Of a stretch of DNA of 64,000 nucleotides, positions 1 through 7,721 are shown one piece after another. The first letter of the stretch is position 1. Every line of letters starts with the position of its first letter. Under the pieces are notes generated by a model that was not told the origin of the DNA, searched no databases, and saw nothing but the letters and a program-made list of their open reading frames with translations. Source of the DNA: Mycobacterium sp. 852013-51886_SCH5428379 (GTDB lineage: Bacteria; Actinomycetota; Actinomycetes; Mycobacteriales; Mycobacteriaceae); NCBI RefSeq assembly GCF_001665575.1, contig NZ_LZSU01000034.1:1-64000 (forward strand), written 5' to 3'. A program made the translations under genes and the position numbers.

Positions 1-81
1 CGACCCTACGAGCCAGACACCAGGTGATCAGGAATCCAACCACCGCAATACGCGGCACCCCACCCTGACACTGACGCGACC

Positions 82-384
82 CTATCCGGCGGGGTCGACG
101 AGATCGGCGAACTCGTCGTGCTTCTCCACATAGTTGGCGACCAGCTTGCACACCGGCACGATGCGCATACCGGCGTCGCGCGTCTGCTGCAGCGCCTCGC
201 CGACCAGGATCGTGGCCAGCCCCCTGCCCTCGAACTGCTTGTCGACCTCGGTGTGGGTGAAGATGCGCCGGCCGTCGCGATCGGTGAACTCGGCGAAGCC
301 GACGGTGTCGCCCTCGACGCCGATGGTGAAGCGGTCGCTCTCCGCGGTGACGGTGGTGGATGCGCCGGTCTTGTCGGTGGTCAC
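82..384 (-). CDS. GNAT-like N-acetyltransferase, short
   Basis: A 100-residue protein of the small GNAT-like (YjdJ/NATD1-type) acetyltransferase group. The visible core is an FTHTEVDKQFEGRGLA stretch near residues 40-60, which is the acetyl-CoA-binding R/Q-x-x-G-x-G/A region, followed by a C-terminal PVCKLVANYVEKH segment. The start is taken as the GTG at 384, because the GTGA there overlaps the stop of the upstream EVE-domain gene. That overlap implies translational coupling. Longer in-frame translations upstream are shadow sequence of the EVE gene. The substrate is unknown. Confidence 0.82.
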   Translation of the reverse strand: MTTDKTGASTTVTAESDRFTIGVEGDTVGFAEFTDRDGRRIFTHTEVDKQFEGRGLATILVGEALQQTRDAGMRIVPVCKLVANYVEKHDEFADLVDPAG

Positions 385-842
385 AGTGTCTCCTCGATGG
401 TCTGTCCGATGGTTCTGGCCCCCACCGGTGTACCCGTCATCGCCCCGCGGATCCGCGCGAAATCGGAATCGCCGATCGCGAACAGGCCGAACCGGAACCG
501 GTAGCCCCAGCGCTGCTTGTTCTCGATGAACTCGAGGTCGTCGATGAGGGGACGGATCGGCGTCTCGGTGGAGGCGAGAAAATCGACGTTGCGCCGCCAA
601 GGCATGACGTCGGCGGACAGCTCCGCCTGATACGGCTCGTCGTCGACGACCTGCCCGATGGCGGTGAACGCCTGCAGTGGTGCGCCGTCGGGATATTCGA
701 GACGGGGGGAGTAGAAGATGATCCAGTCGCCGCGGGCCACGCGGCGCAACGGTTCTGCCTTGCCGTGGCCCGCCTGGGTGAAGCGTCCGCGGACGCCGAG
801 CAGGACATGGTCGCGGCTCACGGTGTTGATCCAGTTCGTCAT
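381..842 (-). CDS. EVE domain-containing protein
   Basis: This 153-residue protein is essentially a single EVE domain. Characteristic parts are the N-terminal TNWINTVSRDHVLLG, the GDWIIFYSPR strand near residue 40, and the aromatic WRRNVDFL and RWGYRFRFGLF segments that line the pocket. EVE domains are PUA-like folds that bind modified bases in DNA or RNA. Its biological ligand cannot be told from sequence. It overlaps the downstream acetyltransferase gene by four bases and is probably co-transcribed with it. The neighbour on the other side is divergent. Confidence 0.88.
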   Translation of the reverse strand: MTNWINTVSRDHVLLGVRGRFTQAGHGKAEPLRRVARGDWIIFYSPRLEYPDGAPLQAFTAIGQVVDDEPYQAELSADVMPWRRNVDFLASTETPIRPLIDDLEFIENKQRWGYRFRFGLFAIGDSDFARIRGAMTGTPVGARTIGQTIEETL

Positions 843-929
843 GTCTCGAACGCTAGGTCGCGTCGCCGACAGATCCGGCCCCGCCGACTACGCCCCTGTG
901 GATAACTCCATCGGCCTAGCATCACGGTG

Positions 930-1208
930 ATGAGCCGACCCCGTGACGTGCTGACCGCCGAGGATGTTCGCGCCGCCGTCTTCGCGAAACCACCGTGGAA
1001 CAAGCGCGGATACGACCCGAAGCCGGTGCATGACTTCCTGGCGCTCGCGGTGCGCCGCCTCGAGGGGCGCGGCTATCTCTGCGCCGACGACGTGCGCGGG
1101 GTGCGACTCCCGCGCGCACCGATCGGCAAGCGCGGATACGACATCGAGCAGGTGGACGGCTATCTCGCCGCGGTGGCCGACGCGGTCGCCGCGATGGACG
1201 ACCGCTGA
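930..1208 (+). CDS. DivIVA-repeat small protein
   Basis: A 92-residue protein with two copies of a DivIVA-type repeat. Each carries an RGYD-x3-V-D/H-x-F/Y-L core (KRGYDPKPVHDFL and KRGYDIEQVDGYL), preceded by a P-x-x-K/G segment. Such tandem-repeat proteins are common in actinobacteria and lack the long coiled coil of the polar growth protein Wag31, so a role in septum or pole recruitment is only an inference. A TAGCAT sequence at 917-922 would place transcription start at about 929-930, so the message may be leaderless from the ATG at 930. A GTG at 927 is the in-frame alternative. Confidence 0.7.
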   Translation: MSRPRDVLTAEDVRAAVFAKPPWNKRGYDPKPVHDFLALAVRRLEGRGYLCADDVRGVRLPRAPIGKRGYDIEQVDGYLAAVADAVAAMDDR

Positions 1209-1354
1209 GGGGGAAGTAGGGACGGTGCCGCCATGGCGCCTCTCGGCGAGTGGTCGCTCGAAGCGACGAATGTGGTTGGAGCCCGGGGCATGCCCGGCAC
1301 CGTCGCATCACATAACCGAGGGATGCGCCCAGCTATTCCTGAGCTGTCGTGAGG

Positions 1355-1648
1355 TCAGGCCGATTCGGGGAAGACCCGGCGGATCGCCCGGATCGGGTAG
1401 CCGTTGCGCTCGGCGAGATTGCGCAGCTGTTTGAGGGCGAAGGTCCGCCCGCGGCCGGCCTCGGGGATCACGATGCCCGCCCACAGGCCTTCGGCGCGCG
1501 GGAGTTCGACGGCGTCGCGGGCGCACATCCACCGGCGCGGGCAGCCGCGGCAGATCGCCTTGGCCTCGTCGTCGGCCGTGGTCGTCCAGCGTTCGGGGTC
1601 GCGCGTGCAGGCGCCGACCGGCGTTTCCAGGTAGGTGACGTTGTTCAT
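1355..1648 (-). CDS. whiB6: WhiB-family iron-sulfur regulator, WhiB6-like
   Basis: A 97-residue WhiB protein. The four cluster ligands are visible as Cys14, Cys33, Cys36 and Cys42 (CRGCPRRWMC), followed by the GLWAG turn and a basic, Arg-rich C-terminal tail for DNA contact. WhiB proteins bind a [4Fe-4S] cluster and act with the primary sigma factor. WhiB6 is the member encoded beside ESX-1 and tunes its expression in M. tuberculosis. The start MNNVTYLETP at 1648 gives the normal WhiB N-terminus. Upstream in-frame sequence overlaps the promoter. Assignment to WhiB6 rests on location plus family. Confidence 0.85.
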   Translation of the reverse strand: MNNVTYLETPVGACTRDPERWTTTADDEAKAICRGCPRRWMCARDAVELPRAEGLWAGIVIPEAGRGRTFALKQLRNLAERNGYPIRAIRRVFPESA

Positions 1649-1700
1649 GAGGACTCCTCTGCGTACCGGGCGGGCGTGCGCTCCGCGCGTTGCCGCAGAA

Positions 1701-1732
1701 TCTATAACATGAACCGTAGCGATGCAACGGTT
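1701..1732 (-). promoter_or_regulatory. Probable whiB6 promoter with overlapping palindrome
   Basis: On the minus strand, TATAGATT at 1708-1701 resembles a SigA -10 element, and TTGCAT lies about 15-17 bases upstream. It would give a leader of roughly 45 bases before the whiB6 ATG. The AACCGT / ACGGTT inverted repeat at 1712-1717 and 1727-1732 covers the -35 region, as expected for a repressor or activator site. Confidence 0.5.
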
Positions 1733-1870
1733 ATGGATCGGCATGGAGCCGGAGGACGGCAATTTGAACCTGAACTGCACCCATAAACGTAGTTATGCAA
1801 CGGTTGGGTGCCAGGACGACCGTAGCAATGACACCGAATCGGATGCCCCAAGTCGTAGCGCTGCAGCGGT
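1712..1870. repeat. Array of four related operator-like repeats
   Basis: Four copies of a CGTAG-N2-TGCA-RCGGT-type element lie at 1715-1732, 1788-1805, 1821-1836 and 1854-1870. The first two are nearly identical and the third is the most degenerate. Copies two to four start exactly 33 bases apart, about three helical turns. The first copy extends into a near-perfect palindrome, AACCGTWGC-N3-GCWACGGTT. The outermost copies overlap the -35 regions of the two divergent promoters, so this looks like a shared operator array for whiB6 and the XRE-like gene. Confidence 0.6.
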
Positions 1871-1883
1871 CCACGGTTAGAAT
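1854..1883 (+). promoter_or_regulatory. Probable promoter of the XRE-like regulator gene
   Basis: TAGAAT at 1878-1883 matches the SigA -10 consensus at five of six bases. The expected -35 position (about 1855-1860) falls inside the fourth CGTAG repeat. Transcription would begin near 1890, leaving a leader of about 37 bases that contains the AAGGA ribosome site before the ATG at 1927. Confidence 0.5.
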
Positions 1884-1926
1884 CGAGCCCAACAATCCGT
1901 CGAGCACGCAAGGATCGGCAACGTCC

Positions 1927-2664
1927 ATGACCAGCGGGGAATCCGTCGGCGCGAGCGTCGTCGCCGTCGACCCCGGAATGGTCCGCGCCGGCGCCGCCGC
2001 GGCGGCCCGCCGCCGGGAGCTCAACATCAGCCAACGCCATCTGGCGGCCGAGGGCATCATCAACGCCGGTGCGCTCATCGCGTTCGAGAAGGGGCGCAGC
2101 TGGCCCCGGGAACGGACCCGCTCGAAACTGGAGGAGGTGCTCCAGTGGCCGCAGGGCACGATCGCGCGGTTGCGCGAGGGCGATCCGGTCGCCCGCCCAG
2201 CCGACCCCCCGCCCGCGACACCAGACGACGACGACGAAGTTCCCCTCATCGCGCAGGCGGTCGTCACGGCCGTGCACACCCTCGGGGCCGTCGCCGAGAC
2301 CCTGCCGCCGGTCGACGACCCAGACTTCGTGCCGCGCGTGACGTCGATCCTGGCCGACCTCCGCCAGCTCGAGGCGGTCGCCGCCCGAGCCGCACGCATC
2401 AGCAAGGTCACCCCGGCGCTGATCAAGGCGCTCAGCTCGGTGCGCAGACGTATCGACGAGCTCACCACGCTCAGCGCGACCGCCCCCGGCGCGACGCTCG
2501 GCCAGCGGCTCTACGCCGCCCGCCGGCGGGCCAACCTGACCGTCGACGAAACCGCCCAGGCCGCAGGCGTTTCCAGCGACGACATCATCCGCGTGGAGGC
2601 TGAGTCGCCGGTGGACGGGGCGGTCGCGAGGTCGATCGACACCTTGATCGGACAGCTGGACTGA
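1927..2664 (+). CDS. Helix-turn-helix regulator with two HTH-like segments
   Basis: A 245-residue protein. An XRE-like helix-turn-helix segment lies at about residues 25-70 (RRRELNISQRHLAAEGI followed by IAFEKGRSWPRERT). A second one lies near the C-terminus at about 191-225 (LYAARRRANLTVDETAQAAGVSSDDI). A helical linker separates them. The start at 1927 is preceded by AAGGA and gives a compact N-terminus. It is divergent from whiB6 across an operator-like array, so autoregulation plus control of whiB6 or ESX-1 is a reasonable inference. I do not recognise a named orthologue. It occupies the position of Rv3863 in M. tuberculosis, but I cannot claim homology. Confidence 0.72.
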   Translation: MTSGESVGASVVAVDPGMVRAGAAAAARRRELNISQRHLAAEGIINAGALIAFEKGRSWPRERTRSKLEEVLQWPQGTIARLREGDPVARPADPPPATPDDDDEVPLIAQAVVTAVHTLGAVAETLPPVDDPDFVPRVTSILADLRQLEAVAARAARISKVTPALIKALSSVRRRIDELTTLSATAPGATLGQRLYAARRRANLTVDETAQAAGVSSDDIIRVEAESPVDGAVARSIDTLIGQLD

Positions 2665-2770
2665 TGCCGTTCCGTAGCCACCCGCGCACGCCGCGGCCAC
2701 TACTGTCATCTCCGGACACACCGACCGAAAAGGGGCGCCAGGTGAGCACGGAGTACGCGGAGGTGCGGAC

Positions 2771-3664
2771 ATGACGTGGCCGCCGCCGCCGCCCGAGTCG
2801 GACCCGTGGGCCACCGAACCCGTCCCCGCCGACGACACCGCAGCGGGCCCGCCCCCCGAGCCCCCGCCCGAACCCGTCGCCGAGCCGATCGACCAGCCGG
2901 TCTTCGAACCCGAACCGGAACCGGTCGTCGCACCTGAGCAGCACGACCCCGCACCGCCGATCGACGCGGGCATCGACGCGGGCCAAGCCGTGACACCACC
3001 CCCGCCGCCGCCCCCAGAGGGCTGGTCGGGATACAGCCACGCGCCGCCCCCGGTCGTGCCGCGTCCGCAGGTGGCGCCGCCGCCGTCGAAGAAACCGATC
3101 TGGCTGACCGCCGCCGCCGTGGCGGGCATCCTCGTCGTCGGATTGCTCGTCTGGCTCGTCCTACCGTCCGGTGGTGACGACACAGCGGCGCCCGCGACCA
3201 CGACTGACACACCGAGGCTGCCCACTCCTACCGCCGACGCGGCGGCCGAGGCGCGGCTGCTGGGGATGCTCCCGGCCGGCTATCGCTCCGGCGCCTGCGA
3301 GACGGTGGCGCCACCCGCAGGCGCGCGGGCAGCCGCACGGTGCGGACCCAACACCGACCCGGGCGGACCGGTGTCGTCGACGTACACGGTCGCCGAGGGC
3401 GGCGGCGCGCTCGACGCCGCCTTCAACGCCGTGGTCAACGGGTCGACCCGGGTGAACTGTCCCGGGAACATCCAGTCGCCGGGGCCGTGGCGTCGCAACG
3501 CCACTCCGCAGCAGGTCAGCGGTGTGTTGTTCTGCGGCATCCAGCAGAATCGGCCGGTGGTGGCGTGGACGAACGTCGACGAGTCGCTGGTGGTGGTGGC
3601 CCAGGCCGGCCCGCAGGGACCGAACCTCGATCAGCTCTACCTCTGGTGGAGCTCGCACTCCTGA
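2771..3664 (+). CDS. Proline-rich single-pass membrane protein
   Basis: A 297-residue protein in three parts. Residues 1-108 are an acidic, very proline-rich cytoplasmic tail. A single transmembrane helix spans about 110-131, preceded by SKKP. The extracytoplasmic domain of about 160 residues contains four cysteines (SGACET, ARCGPN, VNCPGN, VLFCGI) that could form two disulfides. The architecture resembles mycobacterial membrane proteins whose external domain is PknH-sensor-like or serine/threonine-kinase-associated, but no kinase domain is present. Its place beside the ESX-1 genes suggests an envelope role. Function unknown. Confidence 0.75.
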   Translation: MTWPPPPPESDPWATEPVPADDTAAGPPPEPPPEPVAEPIDQPVFEPEPEPVVAPEQHDPAPPIDAGIDAGQAVTPPPPPPPEGWSGYSHAPPPVVPRPQVAPPPSKKPIWLTAAAVAGILVVGLLVWLVLPSGGDDTAAPATTTDTPRLPTPTADAAAEARLLGMLPAGYRSGACETVAPPAGARAAARCGPNTDPGGPVSSTYTVAEGGGALDAAFNAVVNGSTRVNCPGNIQSPGPWRRNATPQQVSGVLFCGIQQNRPVVAWTNVDESLVVVAQAGPQGPNLDQLYLWWSSHS

Positions 3665-3673
3665 AACGCAGAA

Positions 3674-3698
3674 GCGGGGCCGGTGAGACCGGCCCCGC
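3674..3698. terminator. Strong bidirectional hairpin terminator
   Basis: GCGGGGCCGGT at 3674-3684 is a perfect complement of ACCGGCCCCGC at 3688-3698 with a GAG loop. This 11-bp GC-rich stem lies between two convergent genes whose stop codons flank it. There is no clear U-tract, as usual in mycobacteria. Confidence 0.7.
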
Positions 3699-3719
3699 CC
3701 ATGCAAGAGATGTGCTGCG

Positions 3720-4634
3720 TCAGGGCAGCGGCACCGCCGTGGTGGTGGGCGCCGGCACGTAGTGCGGCACCTCCGCCGGATCGGCGTTGCTCACCGGCTG
3801 CGGCGCCGCAGTGGGAGCCGGGGCGGCAGGCGGAGCGGCCGGCGGCGCAGCCGGGGCGGGTTGGGTGCCCGCCGGGATCGGCGTACCCGAGCTACCCGCG
3901 GGAACCGGCGTACCGGCGCTTCCCGCCGGGACCGGGGTGCCCGCGCTGCCTTCAGCGATCGGCGTGCCGGTGCTACCCGGAACCGGGGCGACCTCGGCGG
4001 AGGCCGGAACCGGTGCGCCCGGCACGGCCGCCTCAGCGCCCGCGGCGGCCGGAGCCGCAGCGGCGTCCGAACCCTGCGGTGCGGCGGTGGTCGCCGGGTA
4101 AGACGAGGCCGGATAGGACGAGGTGGCGCCCGAACCCGAGGTCGACGGCGTGGCCGCCGGCTTCACCCACAGCAGCAGGTCCTGGGCGCCGTCGTTGTAG
4201 ACGACGCTGTCGGGCTGCGCGCCGGTGACGTCGAAGTACAGCTTGCCGCTGGTCTGCTGGCCCTGCGCGATGGCGCCCGGGTTGACGCCCTGCGGGGTGG
4301 CGACCTGGAACAGCGCCCGGTAGGTCTGCCCGTCAGCGGCGCGGGCGTTGAAGTTCGACACGATCGGCTGTGCCGACCCCGCGATCGCCTGGTCGGTGGC
4401 GGTGGCCTCCCACAGGGTGCCGCGCACCTGGTACGGAATCGGGTCCGAGCTGGGCTGCAACCCGCTGACGGTCCAGCCCTGGGTGACCGCACCGGTCACG
4501 AGCTCGGCCTGCTTGCCGAGTTCGGTGGTCTGCGGGCCTACGGGTGCGGCGCCCACCTCGGCCGCGGCGATCGGTGCCGCGGCCACGGCGCCGGCGGCGG
4601 CAATTGTTGCTGCGAGAATCGTGGTCTTCTTCAA
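3720..4634 (-). CDS. MPT63-like (DUF1942) secreted protein with repetitive proline/alanine tail
   Basis: A 304-residue secreted protein. MKKTTILAATIAAAGAVAAAP is a signal peptide with likely cleavage near residue 25. Residues of about 30-160 form an MPT63/DUF1942-like beta-sandwich domain (QGWTVSGLQPSSDPIPY, GTLWEATATDQAI, KLYFDVTG, VVYNDGAQDLLLWVKP). MPT63 itself is about 159 residues. The extra 145-residue tail is low-complexity Ser/Pro/Ala sequence containing at least four back-to-back nonapeptides of the form GSxGTPxxx. It is oriented away from the ESX-1 operon and ends at a shared terminator. Known MPT63 proteins are secreted antigens of unknown function. Confidence 0.8.
   Translation of the reverse strand: MKKTTILAATIAAAGAVAAAPIAAAEVGAAPVGPQTTELGKQAELVTGAVTQGWTVSGLQPSSDPIPYQVRGTLWEATATDQAIAGSAQPIVSNFNARAADGQTYRALFQVATPQGVNPGAIAQGQQTSGKLYFDVTGAQPDSVVYNDGAQDLLLWVKPAATPSTSGSGATSSYPASSYPATTAAPQGSDAAAAPAAAGAEAAVPGAPVPASAEVAPVPGSTGTPIAEGSAGTPVPAGSAGTPVPAGSSGTPIPAGTQPAPAAPPAAPPAAPAPTAAPQPVSNADPAEVPHYVPAPTTTAVPLP
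3870..3990 (-). repeat. 27-bp tandem coding repeats in the MPT63-like gene
   Basis: The DNA encoding the GSxGTPxxx nonapeptides contains tandem copies of a 27-bp unit, seen on the plus strand as GGxGTxCCxGxGCTxCC-type blocks. The repeats stay in frame, so copy number could vary between strains without breaking the gene. Confidence 0.6.
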
Positions 4635-4753
4635 GTCGGTTCACTCCTGAGTCGTCTGACGGCCCAAATCCCCCGGGTCACGAGGTGCCCCAAACGCCAA
4701 CGTAACAAACCTGCACGTTGCTGGACACCCTCGTAGCCGACCGCGGAGCGAAG

Positions 4754-5983
4754 TCAGCCCCGTTCCCGCGACCGGTCGTCGGTGACCGGGAAGTGCTCCG
4801 CCAGCGCCGCGGCGATCTCGATGAACTTGCGCCGGGTGGCCGGTGTCATGGCGCGCGTCCCGTCGATCACCCCGCCCGGTCGCAGCTGTCCGTCGAAGGG
4901 CACCTCCACCACGATCTGCCCGTGTCCGGAGAACTGCTGCGCCAGGATCGACCGCGTCCTCTTGTCGGCGTGGCCGTCAGAGTCGTTGAGCACCACCACC
5001 GTTCGTTGCAGCAGCCCGGTCATGCCGCGATGGGCGAGCCAGTCGAGCGTCTGCCCCGCGGCCGCGGCGCCGTCCACCCACGGCGACGACACGACGATCA
5101 GCGCATCGAGATCGCGCAGCACCTCCTGGGTGACCGGCGAGTCCATCGTCGAGCTGCAGTCGATGATCGAGAGGGAGAAGTACTTGTCCAGCCGGGTGGT
5201 CGCCTCGCGGTAGATCGCCGGGTCGAGGACCCGCCTGCGGGCGGGCGAGGTCTCGCCGGCCAACACGAACAATCCGGCGGAGTTGTTGCCGACCCGACTG
5301 CGGATGTCGGCGAACGACTCCAGATGCTGATCCGACGCCAGCTCCCAGTACGACCCCTGAGCCCTGGGATCGACGCGGCTGCCCAATTTGCCGAACGCGG
5401 TGTCGGCATCGATGGCCACCACGCGGTCGTCCTGGCGGAGTTCGGCGAAGACCGAACCGATACTGGCGGAGACGGTCGTCTTGCCGACTCCCCCCTTACC
5501 CATCACGCCGATCTTGTAATGGCCGCGCAGCACACCGCGGACCCGGTTCTCCAGCGCGATCTGGCGGAGCTCCTCCGGCGACTGACCGGGATTGATCAGC
5601 CCGAAGCTGACGCGGTGGACGAACCGCCGCCACCCACGGGCGGGTGGGGTGCGCTGCGGCCGGATCAGCTGTTCGGGACGGATGACGTCGGCGTACGACG
5701 CCGGCGGCTGGGGCGGGTGGGGCGGCTGCTGCGGATAGGGCTGGCCGGGCGGCGGGCCCGGCGCCCGGTGCGACTGCCAGGGCGGGGGCGGCGGTGCGCC
5801 GTAATGCGGGTCGCCGGGGTTCGGCTCCCGGAAGCTACCGCGCGGCCGGAGGGCCTCATGGACGACGGTGGGGGTGTCCGGGGTGATCACCGGCATCGAC
5901 GGACCGGTGTCGGCGTCGTCGTCGTACGGATCCGGGCCCGGCCGGCCGGTGTCTCTGCTCAGGGCGTCATCGCGGTCGGTCAT
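4754..5983 (-). CDS. MinD/ParA-like ATPase with proline-rich N-terminus, EspI paralogue (Rv3860-like)
   Basis: A 409-residue protein. The first 115 residues are acidic and then proline-rich (HYGAPPPPPW, GQPYPQQPPHPPQPP). The ATPase domain starts near residue 120, with a deviant Walker A, GKGGVGKTT, at 162-170 and a VVAIDADTAFGKLG switch. This arrangement, including the WRRFVHRVSFGLINPGQSPEEL linker region, is shared with the EspI protein encoded at 17594. M. tuberculosis also has an EspI-like gene (Rv3860) on the whiB6 side of ESX-1. The start at 5983 is chosen because upstream in-frame sequence is unlike protein. It probably has a role linked to ESX-1 regulation or placement. Confidence 0.8.
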   Translation of the reverse strand: MTDRDDALSRDTGRPGPDPYDDDADTGPSMPVITPDTPTVVHEALRPRGSFREPNPGDPHYGAPPPPPWQSHRAPGPPPGQPYPQQPPHPPQPPASYADVIRPEQLIRPQRTPPARGWRRFVHRVSFGLINPGQSPEELRQIALENRVRGVLRGHYKIGVMGKGGVGKTTVSASIGSVFAELRQDDRVVAIDADTAFGKLGSRVDPRAQGSYWELASDQHLESFADIRSRVGNNSAGLFVLAGETSPARRRVLDPAIYREATTRLDKYFSLSIIDCSSTMDSPVTQEVLRDLDALIVVSSPWVDGAAAAGQTLDWLAHRGMTGLLQRTVVVLNDSDGHADKRTRSILAQQFSGHGQIVVEVPFDGQLRPGGVIDGTRAMTPATRRKFIEIAAALAEHFPVTDDRSRERG

Positions 5984-6401
5984 CACCCCAGTATCGGCCA
6001 CGCCCGGCAGCAAAAGCGGCGCCCCGCATCCGGGCCGGTTCCCGGACCGCACCGGCCCGACCCTCGCGGGTGCGTCGGGGAGACCGATCACGCCGGACCG
6101 GCGCCACCGGATCCGCGGACGCCCGTGTTCGCTACTTCCGGATTTCGAACGGGTGATCGGGCCAGCAGCACCGCTGGGCACTTGCTGAGAACCGTCTGAG
6201 GGCTCGGGGTATGGCGCCGTCGGGGCCGGAAATCGCCGCCGGGACACCCGCCCCAGCGCTGGTAGGCTCGCATCCGGTGTCGATGCCGCACCCCCGCTCG
6301 TCGACCCGGTTCACCGCGCTCGGCAAACTGGCGCCACGGGTCGGGCGCCGCGGGGACCCGGACGTCGCTGTCCATCGGACGAAGTGTGGTGAGGGGGAGT
6401 C
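5984..6401. other. 418-bp divergent intergenic region
   Basis: This holds no convincing gene. It separates the MinD-like gene from espG1, where espE and espF would be expected in M. tuberculosis or M. smegmatis. Apart from a possible SigA promoter at 6241-6268, I see no clear repeat or structure. Confidence 0.6.
6241..6268 (+). promoter_or_regulatory. Possible SigA promoter for the espG1-eccD1 unit
   Basis: GGGACA at 6241-6246 (four of six bases of the -35 consensus) is followed after 16 bases by TAGGCT at 6263-6268 (-10 type). Transcription would start near 6275, leaving a leader of about 125 bases before espG1. The match is modest. Confidence 0.35.
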
Positions 6402-7247
6402 ATGACGAACTCGGTCGGCGCTTCGACCTCGCACGCCACCCACTACGACGACGTCGTGGGGGTGGAGGTCACGATCGACGGCATGTTGGTCATCGCCGAC
6501 CGGCTGCACACTTCTGACTTCCCACCCGCGCTCGGCATCCGGCTCAACATCCCCCAACCCGATCTGCGCGAGATCGTCTGGGAGCAGGTGGCGCGCGACC
6601 TGACCGCGCAAGGAGTTTTGAACTTCTACGGCGAACCGCATCCCGAGGTCGCCGCGATGGTGGACACGCTCAGCCGCTCCGACCGGGTGCTCGAGGGCCG
6701 GTGGTGGCGCCGCGACCTCGGCGGGAAGATGGTGCGCTTCGTCGTCTGCCGCAAAGGCGACCGGCACGTGGTCGCGGCGCGCGACGGCGACATGCTGGTA
6801 CTGCAGCGCGTCGCCCCGCAGATCGGGCTGGCCAACATGGTGACCACCGTCCTGGGCAGCGCGCCGCCGGCCGACGTGGAACCGCTCACCGGAGTCGCGA
6901 GCAAGCTGGCCGAATGCCGTTCCGCCGAACAACTGCAGGGGCACGGCATCGCGCTGAACTCCGCGCGGGCCTACGCCGACATCATCAGCGAGCCCGCCAG
7001 CTGGGTCGAGATCACCGCCACCGAGCGTCATCCGGGCGGCACCCAGACCACCGCGACCGTCGCGGCGGGCGTCCTGGACTCCCGGCACGGACGCATCGTC
7101 TCGATTCCCCGGCGGGTCAGCGGTGAGCTCTACGGCTCGTTCCTCCCGGGCACCCAGGAGAACCTGCAGCGCGCCCTCGACGGGCTACTCGAATTCCTCC
7201 CGTCGAAGGCGTGGTTCGAACAGGCCGACGCCGCGAACGCCGACTGA
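6402..7247 (+). CDS. espG1: EspG1-type PE/PPE chaperone
   Basis: A 281-residue EspG-family protein. EspG proteins are cytosolic chaperones that bind the tip of the matching PE-PPE heterodimer and release it to the ESX machine. Family features visible here are the VVGVEVTIDGMLVIADRL N-terminal strand, the DxLSRSDRVLEGRWWRRDLGG central segment and the C-terminal LLEFLPSKAWFEQA helix. The ATG at 6402 is preceded by a GAGGGGGAG ribosome site. As first gene of the ESX-1 unit it should serve PE35/PPE68 encoded at 15116-16787. Confidence 0.9.
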   Translation: MTNSVGASTSHATHYDDVVGVEVTIDGMLVIADRLHTSDFPPALGIRLNIPQPDLREIVWEQVARDLTAQGVLNFYGEPHPEVAAMVDTLSRSDRVLEGRWWRRDLGGKMVRFVVCRKGDRHVVAARDGDMLVLQRVAPQIGLANMVTTVLGSAPPADVEPLTGVASKLAECRSAEQLQGHGIALNSARAYADIISEPASWVEITATERHPGGTQTTATVAAGVLDSRHGRIVSIPRRVSGELYGSFLPGTQENLQRALDGLLEFLPSKAWFEQADAANAD

Positions 7248-7721
7248 GTGGGGCCCTCCATGGCGGGTGACGCACTTGGAGACGAAATGCCGGACGTCGG
7301 GGCGGACGGATATGTGTCCGACCTCGACGCGCTCGACGCGGTCGAACTCGGCACCATCGAGTTGGCAGCCGGCGATGGCCACGTCCGACAGCCGCGGTTC
7401 GCCGTGTCGAACCCGATGGGGAGCGTGACGGTGAGCGCGCACCCAGACGGGCACATCGAACGGGTCGACCTGTCCGGCCGGGTGGCGGAGATGACCGAGA
7501 GAGAGCTCGCGGAGGAGATAGTGGTGATAGCCGGACTGGCTTCCCAGGACGCCAAGTCGGCGCAGTACGTGACGATGCTGGAGGGGATGCGCGAACAGGG
7601 TCACGACGACCATGCGACCCGCGAGTTCCTGCAGCGAGATCTCGATCTGCCCACCCCGGAACAGGCCTGGACACGGCGCACCGAGGTGTTCTCGAGCAGG
7701 TATGCAGGTACCCATGAGTGA
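7248..7721 (+). CDS. espH: EspH-like ESX-1-associated protein
   Basis: A 157-residue acidic protein starting directly after the espG1 stop with a GTG codon. In-frame ATGs follow (7260, then 7287, MPDVGADG). Position between espG1 and eccA1 and size match EspH (Rv3867), a small cytosolic ESX-1 factor. The central part (QPRFAVSNPMGSVTVSAHPDGHIERVDLSG) is typical, and the C-terminus is helical. Its last eight bases overlap eccA1, which implies translational coupling. The biochemical role of EspH is poorly defined. Confidence 0.82.
   Translation: MGPSMAGDALGDEMPDVGADGYVSDLDALDAVELGTIELAAGDGHVRQPRFAVSNPMGSVTVSAHPDGHIERVDLSGRVAEMTERELAEEIVVIAGLASQDAKSAQYVTMLEGMREQGHDDHATREFLQRDLDLPTPEQAWTRRTEVFSSRYAGTHE

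Noticed and set aside
118..905. Several plus-strand open frames over the EVE/acetyltransferase genes
   Set aside because: They are shadows of the two minus-strand genes, with Arg/Pro-rich low-complexity translations and no ribosome sites.
6211..6405. 64-codon open frame just before espG1
   Set aside because: Runs into the espG1 start, has no recognisable fold and no ribosome site. More likely leader sequence.
7612..7713. N-terminal extension of eccA1
   Set aside because: It lies within espH. The ATG at 7714 gives the exact EccA1 length expected for the family.
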